Assembly (NCBI GenBank): GCA_963662155.1
Contig: OY759273.1
Location: 26,232,456-26,296,455, forward strand
DNA length: 64,000 bases
Direction: 5' to 3'
Origin: Lamellibrachia columna
Taxonomy: Eukaryota > Annelida > Polychaeta > Sabellida > Siboglinidae
Made by a program: the position numbers and the translations under genes
The notes under the pieces: model-generated
Database searches by the model: none
Told to the model about the DNA's origin: nothing
The model's input: only the letters and a program-made list of their open reading frames with translations
Shown here: positions 1 through 13,300 of the stretch, piece after piece
Position numbering within the stretch: the stretch's first letter is position 1
Layout: each line of letters begins with the position of its first letter

Positions 1-169
1 AAGCAGAATCTGCCTGGAGATTTTGCTGCGCTTTGGGGGGTAAACTACGAGGCAGTGTAGTGAGTTTAGAGATCGAGATCACCAGCTCTATGAGGCACAC
101 TGAGTCAACAACAGGTTTTTTCCATTTCCCTGTCTGGGATCTTTTACTTCCCCTGGCATAGACACCAGA

Positions 170-330
170 TAGAAGGGCCCAACAGCTTTTAGTGTCTCTT
201 CCGAAAGACATGGGCAAAGTGAGGTGAATGAAATTGCCCAAGTTTCTAAACGGCAGCAGGTGGTTTTGAATCCTGGTCCCTTTGACCGAAAGCCCAGCGC
301 TCTACCAAACAACCACCGTGCCCCACTTCA
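170..330 (-). mobile_element. tRNA-headed SINE fragment
   Basis: Read on the minus strand, this has a degenerate tRNA-like head (TGGTAGAGCGCTGGGC resembles an A box, GGATTCAAAACC a weak B box). The head is followed by a body running through TTTAGAAACTTGGGC to a reverse-oriented TTTGCCCATG block. The same body occurs near 5.75-6.08, 26.44-26.60 and 46.56-46.74 kb, which is what identifies it as a dispersed SINE and not a tRNA gene. The tRNA fold is not intact. Confidence 0.6.
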
Positions 331-922
331 ATTGACCTAGTTGACCCTTATTGTTGTACACTTGCACTCATCAATGCACTGTCAGCTTACCAGCTTGGTA
401 GTGCTGCAGGTTTCTGGTAACTTCATCCCGGGTTGTCAAACCATTGATAAATTGTATCAAGTGCATGATGACATTGTACGAATTTTAGTATCAGTGCATC
501 TGGTGTGGCACTATTTAATATTTAGCTAGGTCACCGGTGTAAGCAATTACTGCGTACAGTGTGCGTATGGGGGGTGGTGGGGGAGATAATTTTTCCACAA
601 TTTTTTTTTCCGGCCCAAAGAGCAGCAGGCACCGGTTGCACAAATGGTTGGTTAGGCCCACGAGAGCAAAAGCAGTTCACTGACAGTCTGACTGCAAAAA
701 CAGTTGGTTCGGCCTACGGGCCGAACCTGTCATGGGCCAAAACATCTGATACCTCTCCGTGTGAGCATGTGCGTAGTTAACTTCACATTTTCCGAAATTG
801 GACGGTACTGCAGTCATTTACAGTACTGAACTGTCATAGACATAGAGGATTAGAGCTAGTTACAGTAAAATGGTTCATCATTCATGGCATTCTATTTAAT
901 TTTAAATAAATACCCCACGTAC

Positions 923-1337
923 CAGTTGCGAGAAAATGCAAGGTCAACGCAACACGTTGGGCGACGGATATCGAAAGTCTCATATTCGTGTCCTGTCGCT
1001 TAACAGAAGGCGAGACCAAACCACACAACTGTTCAAAAACATCAGTTGGCATGCCAAGATAGTTACGGAAACCGCCAGGATCTTCCAGCCACAACTCTCC
1101 GGCCACAGTCGACATGGCATACTCATCACACCGTCGTTCAAACCATGGCATCACCCACGGCCTACCCACACGGCTTTCGTCAGCCTCCCTTCGCCTCTCC
1201 CGTCTACGATAGGCAACACCGCAAGCCAAAACGCACAACAACCCCATTTGCTTTCGCAAAACATGTTTTCTTGTGGACGGAGCCATTTTGACAGCGGAAG
1301 TCGAGACCTCAACAGCGGAAGTGACGTTGGTAAACAT
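923..1337 (-). CDS. PIF/Harbinger transposase (HARBI1-like), N-terminal exon only
   Basis: The product has the N-terminal layout of PIF/Harbinger transposases and their HARBI1-like derivatives. An Arg-rich stretch comes first, then R-x-W-V-x-P-W, an E-L...E-D...F-R-N-Y-L-G-M helix region, and D-T-N-M-R...R-V-A-L-T-L-H-F-L-A-T-G. Met at 1286 (MAPSTRKH) is the likelier start because it begins the basic segment; the frame is open from 1337. The frame loses similarity right after FLATG, exactly where ACTG|GTACGTG offers a splice donor. So this looks like a first exon, with the DDE domain on an exon farther left or beyond the window edge. I see no DDE exon in bases 1-920. It could be a domesticated gene or a truncated transposon; no terminal inverted repeats were recognised. 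Confidence 0.75.
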
Positions 1338-1379
1338 GGCTACAGATCATTATTGTTTTTCCCCTTGAAACGAATTGGG

Positions 1380-3100
1380 TTTTAGTAAAAGCTGTTCACT
1401 TTGATTCCTATGTTGTCACCGACCTCCAGTAATGTTTAATAAAATTCTACAATTTTGCTTTCAAGGCCTAGGCCTATGCCTATGGCTAAACAAAATATTT
1501 ACATATCTTAAGGTTTTTTAGTTTTGTGGTACCCACCTAAATTCTCCATTTATTGTTGTGAGAATGTGGCTTGTGCGTGTTAATCATGTTTTTCATTTGA
1601 ATCTCCATCCTCCAGGTATTTTGTGTAATCTTTTTTGAAGGTGAAGATGATTTCTGCTTCCATTGCTGACTGTTGACGTCACAGGGAAACTTTCGATCAG
1701 TGACACATGCAGTGCAGTACAAGTGGGTACAGTAAGAAAAATCACTGGCACTTTATTCGTATAATATGAACCCAGGAATAAAATAATGATTTGTCCCCAG
1801 ATCTAGGTCGCAGTTCTTTGTGGTGTTGAGACACAATAAATTTGTTCACACATCATTATACGACACAGTGTCACCTGACAAATTGGAGCAAAAATTGCTT
1901 GTGTAAACTGGCCTAAGGCTAAACAAAATATTTACATGTTTTCATCCAGGGCAATATAATCCATTTGTACTACTTTAAAAAAATCTTTTTTAAATCCCCA
2001 TTCTTGTTTAATCATTCATAGTTGATCAGTGGCAAAATCTATCCATTCTAGTAAACGTGTTAGGTTGTGCAGTTTTCTGGGTACACATCATAACAAGTTT
2101 AATCTACTTATATAATAATAAAATAAACAACCATTCACCGCTGGCATTATCAGTTTAATGTGATGATTTTATCCATTAAGGCATGATTTTTGTGCACCCA
2201 ATAAATCATATACATAAAAGTGCTATTGTTTTTTCATTCTTCGAAATCCATTTTCATTCCAAATATGTGCTCATGTGAGAAATGCTTACAAAATCCCTCT
2301 GTCAAAGAAATTAATACTGGGTGAATGCCTCCTTCTCTTCAGCCTTGTATCATTTCCATTACCCAATACGAGGGCTTCCTGTGGAATGTTCTCATTGTTT
2401 ATTCCTTGGAAGACATACATTTTCATTATCAACAGGACGAGGGCCATTGTTATCTCTAACCTCAAATAAGATGATGCCTACTTCTCTAGTGATGCCGAAA
2501 GTGCGAGGTGGTTCAGAAGAAATAGGCTTGCCACGTAATGAGAATCGTACTCACCAACACATAGACAACAATCAATCGACTTTATTCAAACATAACACCA
2601 AACTACATGACACACGTATCGCAGAACCAGATAAGAAACAGCATAAATGAAGTTAACTGTTTCTTGCATGACTGTTATGTAACTATAATCATGTCCCTGC
2701 AGAAGCAATCGCAATTGTAAACAAACTTCCCCCTTTAAAATGAGGCAGGTCTACAGTAACTAATGAAATACGTCATCAACTATTAACAAAAACTCACATC
2801 AAGAAATGCAAATGAAGATATTCACCACCACCGCAGGAAACTGTAAATGCAAGCAATCTGACTATCACCAGTGATGATACATGAGATTCTGAAGGTTGGA
2901 TTAATGAAAATTCCTATAAAATATGTAGATGAGAATTAACAGTTCGAACAAAAAACCACCTACTAAATAAAACAAGTCACGAATAATTATTTCACCTGTT
3001 CATGAAAAAATATATAATTATGCACATTAATCCTTGATTAATAGTACATACGGTATATAACAACAAACCCCAGCGATGTTAGGTAACCATCTCACAGACT
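1380..3100. other. AT-rich non-coding stretch
   Basis: No exon with splice signals and no recognisable domain is visible. The short open frames at 1.5-1.7 and 2.3-2.65 kb have no family resemblance and biased AT-rich composition. Confidence 0.5.
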
Positions 3101-3107
3101 TGTTGAC

Positions 3108-3225
3108 TTGAGTGGTAGGGGCTAACTTGAGTGGCAGGGGCTGACTCGAGTGGCAGGGGCTGACTCGAGTGGCAGGGGCTGACTCAAGTGGTAGGGGCTG
3201 ACTCGAGTGGTAGGGGCTGGCTCGA
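3108..3225. repeat. 19-bp minisatellite
   Basis: About six copies of a 19-bp unit, GAGTGGCAGGGGCTGACTC with G/A and C/T variants. Several unit joints read CTCGAG. Confidence 0.9.
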
Positions 3226-3409
3226 GCCGCCCATTTTCATGACTTGCGACTTGACAGTAACCGACTTTAGACTTTTAGCTTAGTTTGTGACTTGTCAACA
3301 AGTCTGGTGGCTCGAAACACATGCAAAAAAGACCATGTTGTTGTGACAAGCAGCACCAAACACAATAATTATTAAATACTTACTATGATTGGGTAATGTT
3401 GTGGCGGGG

Positions 3410-3816
3410 CAGCATCCGTCTAAACTTACCACTAACAATTAACGATCATGGCGATTGGTAAACTCTGGTTTAAGCTCCCAAGCCTCTACTGTAGAAGAGC
3501 AAGAGGAGACATGATTGAAACCTACAAATACTTCCATGTAATCTATAAGTTGATAAAATGCCACTTGAGCTGGACAACACTACAGTAACCAGGGGACACA
3601 GTCTGAAGCTCAAGAAGGAACACGTGACTGCAAGACAACGAAGGAGTTACTTCAGGTACAGGGTTGTGAACCAGTGGAACACCCTCATAGAGTATGTAGT
3701 TTCGGCACCCATGACAACTTTCTACCCATGCGCACAAACAATTGTCAAGACCAGCTAAAAGGCTACTAGCCTAGAGGAGCTGAAGAAGATGTATGTACTG
3801 TATGTATGTATGTATG

Positions 3817-3847
<31 letters not shown>

Positions 3848-3850
3848 CTT
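3410..3850 (+). mobile_element. CR1/L2-like LINE 3' end with (GTAT)n tail
   Basis: Broken frames spell the C-terminal end of a CR1/jockey-type reverse transcriptase: R-R-A-R-G-D-M-I-E-T-Y-K near 3495-3530, then V-T-A-R-Q-R-R-S-Y-F-R-Y-R-V-V-N-Q-W-N near 3630-3680. The coding remnant runs into a (GTAT)n tract at about 3795-3845, the usual tail for such elements. A second copy with the same tail lies at 62.2-62.4 kb. The 5' part is missing, as expected of a 5'-truncated insertion. Confidence 0.7.
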
Positions 3851-4195
3851 AGCATTCAGAGAGATGACCAAAAACTTGACTTGGTGGTCACTGATTTGAG
3901 ACTTGACTTGCCAATTTGTTACTTCCCAACAAGTCTGGTTTTTCATGAGCAGTTACATGGATAAAATCATTATAGACACTTCTTCACTTGTATGCAACAC
4001 CTGCTTATGTCTTTATTATGACATATGATCAAAAGGATGTTAATAACAGATCGATGAAACTTGGACATAGAATGCACAAACTTTCATTCTACTCACAAAT
4101 GTGTAAATATGACTGAACAAAGAGCCCGCTAGTCAACGCATTTCTAAACGTAACAATAACAGTAAGATAATAAATTTCACGTTCAGACTGAACAA

Positions 4196-4349
4196 TTACA
4201 GTTCGTCCTTGCTGCTGGCACTGGCAACCATCAGCGCCTCCTGGATGAGTGTGTGGAACTCATCGAGGTGCACGATGGTGTTAGGACGGATATTGTGGGC
4301 ATCACCTCGAACCGGTCGGTGCAGATCCTCATGTGTGTTATGCCATTCC
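4196..4349 (-). CDS. GT61 gene exon 8 (C-terminus, KDEL)
   Basis: The acceptor TTTTGACAG|GGAATGG is followed by E-W-H-N-T-H-E-D...H-L-D-E-F-H-T-L-I-Q-E-A-L and S-S-K-D-E-L-stop. The D-x-x-E-F...A block matches the last helix of EOGT, and KDEL is the canonical ER retrieval signal. Confidence 0.88.
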
Positions 4350-7300
4350 CTGTCAAAATAATTAAACACATTTTCACGTTTAAATGTAGTAAACACAATA
4401 ATACTTATATATAAGCAACATGTTTATTTCAGATACAATTCCATGTACAATGTAAGAAGTACTGTTTACTCAGCTAAGTTCCTGGCACCACATATTTATT
4501 TATATTGTGGTCTCTCCTACATAAGCTGTATTGAGCAAATAAAATAACAAAATATATAGAAAAACTTAAGCTTTGTGCTATATTTACTAGCAGTGAATAC
4601 AAACTTAATTTTTAAGGTGTTTCAATCAAAAATAATTCGGCTGAAATCAACCATGAAAACATACAAGTACTACAGCTGGCATTATTTAATAAGTTTACAT
4701 TATTTATTGATAATATATTGATAATGATGATAATAATAATAGTTAAATAAACATAGTTAAATAAACATGAAATCCAACGTAGGCTGTTTACTATTTATAA
4801 CTGATTGATCACACAATCTATTCATTTATCAGGTCAAGCGCACAGCCAAGACAATATATTCACCCACCTGTACGGCCCTCTTGACTTGAGCACCGCGCCA
4901 AATTGTACATAATTCATATCAGATTTGTACGCTCCCATCTGGAAACACCATTGAAGAACACCACATTGGAAGCAGTGTAAACGTAAACACCAACATTGCA
5001 AATACAGGCGTTGACATCAGTATTTGGGATTTCCCTCAAAATTGGTCACTATGGCAACATGGTGATAATTAATATTCATTAACCAACACAAACTTGATGC
5101 AATACCATCTGAAAATTTAAGGAACTTCAAACAGAGACGTATTTCTATTATATAAACAAACCATGACTATAATGACCATATTTCAATTGTTAATGTTTCA
5201 TGTTAACTAATGTTGTGTTATTTAACTTTACACATGTAAACTTACCTCATAAAAGGCATTTGTAGGCTTTCCTTGGCTGCCCCTAATTCACCATGCGAGG
5301 ATTACAGTCGGAAGGGTTCTAATTTGGACAGGAAACAACAGGTGCTGGTTTTCGTCCAAAATTTACATAGTTTTTGTTTGAGATAAAAAGCACAAATTCC
5401 GTCATGCATAGTAAACTATGCAAACTTGTGAAATGTTGAATGTCCTGTGTGCAATGGGTTATGGTAAATTTAAGGCAACCAAGGTGATGAAAGATCTTAT
5501 TTAGCCTGAGGTGAAATCTCTACACACCTGGATGCAGACACTGTTTGCAGGTAGATACAGGCAGTTCATGAGACCAGCACCATTGATACCTGCCAGAACT
5601 GTAAACCTCTGCATTGCCTGCACCTGTAATGTTTTACAACCATTTACAGCAACACTACACTCGATAACTTTTATATCGCTGTTGAAGAGTCAAAACCGTG
5701 AAGGTCCACCTTAACAGACACATATCAAAAACAAACACATGGTGCAGGTAAGGGTAGGTAAGGTAAAGTCAGTCCCCAGGCATTACGCCTTAGGAAGCCA
5801 GGAAGGCTTATATGGCCAGTGCTTAAACCTGGTTTCTGTAGTGTGAAGCAACTTAGAGTGCAGTTATACTGACTCTCCTGGACGGGACACTAGTCTATCG
5901 CAGGTACCTTCCAAACAGTGTTTGTACTCATTTGCAGCTAAGTAGACTGAGGCAAAGTAGGGTAAACGAAATTGCCTAAGCTTCGAAAACGAACCGTGCC
6001 CAGTGTGGGTCTTGAACTCACAACCCTTGAATTTAGGGTCCAGCATCTTAACCCCGACTGCCCCCTCATGGTGCAAATAAAATGGGCTAATTATTTTGAC
6101 TCTTCAACGTTGATATAATATATTTCAAAACATTGCAGTGATTCACCAATCCAAAAGACTATTTTACACAAACTATTTTCATATTTTGTTGGACGCATAA
6201 ATTACACTGTATTGTATACCTTTCTAGAATCCGGTGTGAGATAGTTAAGTGACCCTCATAGAAATGTGACCACTAGGTCACTTTCAATAATAGAAAAGTG
6301 ACCTCCCTATAGAATTTTTACCTCCATTGCAAATTATTTGTTGTTCAAACAGCAATTAAAAAATAACATGTATGCGTGTATGTCAAGTTGACATACATTC
6401 TTATTAAATTATAACATAATTTTTAGGATGGTGGTCATAATCCAATAGTCATAATTCACATTTTTAGGGTGGGGTCACATTTGTGTAGTGGGATCACAAT
6501 TCAATGGGCATGTTACTAAAGAAAAGTGACCAAAGGGTCACAATTCTATATAGAAAAGTGACCTGGGGGTCACTTTTTTATGGGGTCACATTTCTATACC
6601 ACACCAGTGTGAGATAGAAAATTTTGCCCCCTGTTGCTAATTATTTATTTCTTAAACTGCAATTTAAAAATAACATAGGTATGTATGTATGTCAGTTTGA
6701 TATACATTTTTATATTATCATACAATTGCCTAGGATGGGGTCACAATTCTATAGTGGGGGTCACTATTCAATGGGCAAATTGCTATAAAAAAGTGACCCC
6801 CACTTATTGTAGACTGCAATTTAAATATAACAGGTATGTATGTATGCATGTTTGATACACATTCTATTTATACTTTGTGTTTGTATGCAGCATTTTAAAA
6901 TAGGTTTATGCATGCACAAGAATGGTTTGTATATAAAATAAAAATATAATAAAACATTGAATCAGAATTAATAAAAATTGTGTGTATTAAATATACCAAT
7001 ATAATACAGGTCTACACATGAATGTATTATATTTAACTAAATTAATAAATACCAAATGACTATATTACATTGGGACTATGATGTGTATGCATGAATGGTG
7101 AACAATTTCATAACTAATATTATTTCATATACTAATTAACCTAAATGTGTCTCCACATCCCTAACCACTTATTATGTTACAAATTTTTTTTTAGGATGGG
7201 GGTCACAATTCAATAGTGGGGGTCACATTTCAATGGGGACATTGCCGGGTCACTTTTCTATGAAATCACTTTACAATGGAACTACCTCAATGTAGCTGTT

Positions 7301-10300
7301 ATTAACAATATGTATAGTAAGTATGCGCAATACAAATGTAATGCATACTGAACTGCAGAACATGTAAATTATTATACATGTTGTGCATAAAACACATTTA
7401 ATCACCTTTTTCATAGCTACATTTTTTTCCAAAGCATATTTAACCTGCATGGAGTGCCATTTTGCCCCTTTTATTCACAAGATGACACCACTCAAGTTAA
7501 ATATGCGAATTCAAGCATCAAAAAAGGTGGCTAAATGTGTTTCTACACACAATGTGTTTAATAATTTACATGTTCCGTAGTTCAGTGTGCACTGTGCATA
7601 GTTATTATACATATTACATGTTATAATGGCGATATTGAGGTGGGCCCAGATTCTCGAAAGTGCCCTATATTATTTTAACAGTGATCTATGATTATTTATG
7701 TTACAACCATAGTTTACCTGCTCCTTGAAAGACATCTCCACAAACTCAAGTAATTCTGCATCAACCTCCTTGCTCAACATGTCCACCAGTTCTTTATCAT
7801 TAAGAATTTGTCTCCTCCCAGATCTACACAATTCAAGAACAAGCAATGTCACTGCCACCAGATATACACACTCACACTTTACTCGGTTTTTCCTAAAAGC
7901 TGTGCATAATTTCTTACTATTACAAAAGGCACTACTAGGTACCTTAAGTTAGTTAAGCAGTGTTCTCCACATAATTTTCATGGCATTTTAAAATTCCATC
8001 CTCAATTGTTTTAGCCTATCGTGAATCCAGTTCGTTGATGTCGTAATATGTAGTGTGGGAATAGTTTAAGTAATATCTGCAATTAGTTTAATAAAAAAGT
8101 GCATATCTTTTTCAAATCATAGAAAGAATTAACTTTAGTCGTTAGATCTACTAAGCCTCAAATTAGTGGATATCCAAAATGGTAAACACTTTATGGGGTA
8201 AAGTCTGATCATGGGTGTGACTTCCAATATTTAAAATTTTTATCACATGACAATGTTCTAAAATTTCACCAAGGGGAAAATTTGGGAGTTTTCAGCATTC
8301 CCATTATAGAATTAAATAATTTAATAGTTTGTCTAATGATTTCACTACATACAAAAGTTGCACAAACGAGCTAGCATGTCATAGTGGATACTGGATAGGT
8401 TTGAATTTTTGCAAAATTAATTTAGAATGAGAAGAGCAAAAAAATTGAATTGATAAGGGACATCTAACCTTGCTATTATTGTTAGTGTACACTAGGTGGC
8501 GTCACATATACAGTATTACAACTGTCTTCAACATGGCATCACACAGAACTAGTGTAAAATAATTTGACCACACCACTTGAAAATGGAATTTTAAATATTG
8601 ATTACCAGCACTGATGAACAAAATATGATCAATCTGATAAATGTTGCTTTAGAAATTATGACATCAGCTAAAAATTATTTTTCAATCTGCATCTCACAAT
8701 TGTCCAAAAATTAAAGGTGTAAGAACCTGCTATAGACATAATAAGAACCTGCTATAGACATAATGCCAAAAATGAGGTACTTTTTCGTGAATATATCAAG
8801 TTAAAACAGCTGACAGAGCAAACAGAGTTTTAATAAATATAACGTGCTTAAAGTTCTTAATAACAATTATTATTCATGCGAAAGCTGAAGAGAAGCCATG
8901 CAGCCATTTCCAATTACTATTTTATTATTAGTGGCCTTTGAAAAATGAAGACATATGGAAGAAAATGCTGCAAGAAGTCATAGTACACCATTACATCTGT
9001 AGAACCTTTCTACAAAGCTCACATGCATCATATATAGGTTATATGCAACGGGTTGTTATTTTCTTTCAAGCATATGCATCATATGCACTTGCGTAAAGTC
9101 AAAATGATGCCAGGCTAGGTAGAAGTCAGACTGTCAGGCATTTAATATATAAATCAAAGTGTCTGTCTGTTGTGTTTTGTGGGCCAATACGGATGAAACT
9201 TTACAAGGTGACCCATGGGGCCCTTCTGACGGACAAATGGGGTGAAATGTGGAACCATTGCCACAGGCCCCCCGGGGGGTGGTGGTGGTCACAATTTCAA
9301 AAAGGCTGTAGTCGAAATAGCAACTTTCTGGGAGTTAATTAAAAAAGGAACTAGGAAATGGAAATCATTGATGACATCATGTATGTAGCGATTAGTTTGG
9401 TATTTAATTTTGTCTATCCTTCTAAACTTTATATGTAGAAAAATAGCCAAGGATCTGGGAAACTATGCAGGGGACACCTGCTTGCAAAGGAATAGGGACA
9501 CAGTTGTCACATTTATGCAGGTAAACCAAATTTGTGTTATCATAAACACACGTAAATACATATTTATGGCATGTACATGTAAATCAAAATAAAGCTATCC
9601 GCTCAACACGTTTACTTTTTATTGCATGCATAACATATTTAAATAATAGAAAAATAATGTTAATATAATTGAAAATAACTTTTATACATGAAAAACAAAT
9701 TTACATATATTTTACAATGGCCTTTTCACAACGCTCCTCCAAGATTATTTCACATTACACTATGTAAACTAGCCTACCACATCGACAAGGACGCATATAT
9801 AGCCTTGGTCGATTATACATTTAAACATCTGATTGCCAAACTGAGCATTCTCATTAAGAATCCCATATTTTCACCATAAACTAATATGAATAAGTATTCT
9901 ATAAAACATTTAATCAAAAATACGCTATAGTACATTTAATCAAGCAAATTTTATGACCGCTTTGAGGGATGTACCCTGGTGGCAGAACATTGATGCATTT
10001 GAAATGTCACAATGACTGAAACTCTTGTTGTTCTTGGGCTTTGTCATAAACAAAACAGAGAATGAGGAACAATAATATTGGAATTCAGTTATACGATGTT
10101 GTGGCAAATTTTTGAAGTTTACAAGTCCATGCGTTTGTGGGTGATAATTTGTAATTTGCATATGCTGCATAATTTAATAAAACAAAGTAATTTACTTCCT
10201 TTGTAGAGCCTTTATATTTCTTGATTAAGCAATTGCTTTAATTATGACCTGTATAATTTATGGACAATTAAACAATATAAATATAAACAAAGACAATTAA

Positions 10301-13300
10301 TGAGATGGGTTAATTAAATTAATGAGATGTAGATTAATTTCACAACATGAGTGCCACATTACACTGAATAATTGTGTGCGTGTTTATTATATTATGTCAT
10401 ATAGAAGTATATCTCAAGGGCAAATCCCCAAAATCTTCGGGCTTTGGCCTGCATTTTCAAGCAACATTTTCTACCTTACATGTCTTACGCTGATGTCATG
10501 TAGCATATTTGCACTGGAAACATCATTACATCCATGCATGTACAGCATACAGGCAAGCAAACATGCATGCACAATGTACATACAATGTATGGAAGCGCAT
10601 GCATTAGGGAGGATCAATTAAGGTTAGCAAATCAGCATAAGGTGCGGGTTCAAACGACAGACTTTGACAGACTTACACTAAGACGTACCGAGCAGACAAT
10701 CGTCAACCAGATGCTAAACAGAGGTGGAAAATAACAGACTACAACACCACCTGGTGATGCCTGATGAACACACCACAAGCGGTACTACAGTGCTCAAAGT
10801 CGTTGAATACGGCCATGTCTAGGCTATAATTCAGCAGCAAAACGTTTTCACGCTCAACCATTCAAACAACACTGATCAATTTATATGCATGAGTAAACAC
10901 AATAAATTTTTTTGCCAGAAAATAATACAAACATTCAGGCCAAGTTAGACTGCCTTTTTCTTAATAAAGTGAAAACTTAAGAAAACTGGACTACCACAGT
11001 TTCCAATAGTCGTACAGTGCCTGGATGTGAAGGCTCGGGTGCACATCTATTAGTTTCTCAAAAATAACTCATATATATATATATATATAGCACTAAATGT
11101 TAGGGAAGAATGGTCAATAGTAACACACGCTATTGCTCACATTGAAATGTTTGAATACTTTATTAATCTCTACATGAATAGTTCTGATGCAAGTGTTTAT
11201 GGTCACTCCAAAAATTCTTGTTTTTGCGTGTGGCTTCACTTCTGAAAAAGGGTGTGCTTCAATTGGGTAGTGAGCTTCTATCGGAAACTATACAGTACAT
11301 AATTACAGTAAAGGTATGTGAAACAGTTAACAGTTGTCTTCAATTACTGAACAGTATAAGAATACTGATTGCTTTGCAGCATGTTATATCTGAATGAACC
11401 ATGACAAACAGTCTGAAGTACCTGTGGATGACGCCAACCCTCGGAGGGACATGGTGAGGCTCAGGGATGTGCAGGCTAGTCCTGACGTGCTGTACGAAAC
11501 TACGGATGAAGGTTTCGTCAGAGAAGGAAACACGGGCCGTCTGCAGGAATGCACAAGTAAATGGGTATTAATGATTGTATCAGCCAGATTTTGATCTTAG
11601 CTTTTTACAGACAAACAAGCAGTAGAATCACTCTGATGACAAAGTCTCTCTCACTGACTCCTGACATCAAGAGACAACATCACTATTATTGTCACAAAAG
11701 CAAAGCACCATCACATTAATGGCTTCTGCCTTTGTGTACAAATAAATCCTTCCTTTCACCCAATGTCTAACACTTTTGGGTATTATGCGATTTACTGAAA
11801 TGCAGGCAAAAACTGCAAAATATTACAATGCACACGCAGCGGCATCACCCATTGTCCTCAAAACACAGCCCACTGTGACTTGAACAGCCTCATCTAATTC
11901 TCAAACAATTCCAACAACATTATCAGCTACATGAAATATATGCAGAAGGTATAAAAGTTAATCACCAAGAGTGAAATAAATGAACAAACTAGCTCATTAT
12001 CCTTCATCGTCAAGGGGCTTAGCCTTAGACCCTACCAAGTTGCTGATGTGGCCTAGGACAATGATAAAATGCATTTTCCCAATTTACAACTTGTGTTAAT
12101 AGAATACGTGAACAACACAGCAGTACTCTATTCTTCGATCATTTAAGAGCAAATCCCTCAAATTTGAGGACCATATGCTCGCGATGTGAAGGTAAAGAAC
12201 TGATACATAGCAGGTATATAGACTGCAGATAACTGAACAAGTAGCTAGAACAAGAACGAGAGAAAAGAGTGTTTAGTCAGTGTTGTGGTATTTAAAAGCA
12301 GCTCCTTACCAAAAAAAAGGAAGAAAGATAATAATTTAAATAATAAACAATTCTTTCTGAAGGTGTGTAGATCATTGATTTATTTTATGGTCAGAGGAGC
12401 TGCAGACAGACAGACATGTAGCTGTCTTAACCTGATGACAGTATGCAGAAGATACTCACTCCAAACTTCGCTTGCTTCAGGCATATGTTGTGTCCCTTTC
12501 TGCGTAGTGCGCCATCCAGTGGTCGAAATGCATACTGCCCAGCCATGAACTGCATACATTGAACCTTACACCATGTTTAACTCGCACAGCTTAGCAATGT
12601 TCATTAGCAGGGATTGAACTCATTCATGGCGTACGATTTACAATTTTACATAGTATACAATAAGCAGTAATCATATTAAAAATTACTCATAAATTGAAAT
12701 TACTGTTACCAATCCATAGCTGTACTCAAAATGAGTTTATATGTTATGATTATAACAAGATTTTTTTAACCAAATTCACACACCAATAAAATAATCAATT
12801 ACACATGCTGATCACTCCAGGCCATGACTATGAATCAAGTATTACAAACCAGCCCCAATTACAATTATGGTGTAACTGATTATAATGACAGTAATCAAGT
12901 AATAAAACTCAACCCTGTCTGGTGAAGCAACATCACAACACAACTGACCTTTGTCATCTGAACAAAGTATTTGTCAGGATTCTGAAAGGCTGGGGTCATC
13001 CAATCGATCCTTTGCAGCCTTGTAGTTTCAACAGCCGGCATGAACACCCGACTGGGACCCGACGAGTTGCTCTTGCCGAAGTAGGCATCTTGGTACAGCG
13101 GCAACATCATGTCATAGTGAAGGTGGTAGTAGTTACTGCCACCAGCGAAGTAGAATATCAAGAAGATGTGCCCAACGTCATATTCCTCGTCACATTGTAT
13201 CTCTGTCTGCGATTGGTGCAGTCGGTTCTTAAGTTGCCACACGTCCCCGGTGCTCCCGCATGCAGAGTGCAGTGCAGTGTTAGCACTGTAGTAGAAGATA

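Noticed and set aside
225..320. tRNA gene
   Set aside because: Box-like motifs are present but the cloverleaf does not fold, and the flank is a dispersed SINE body.
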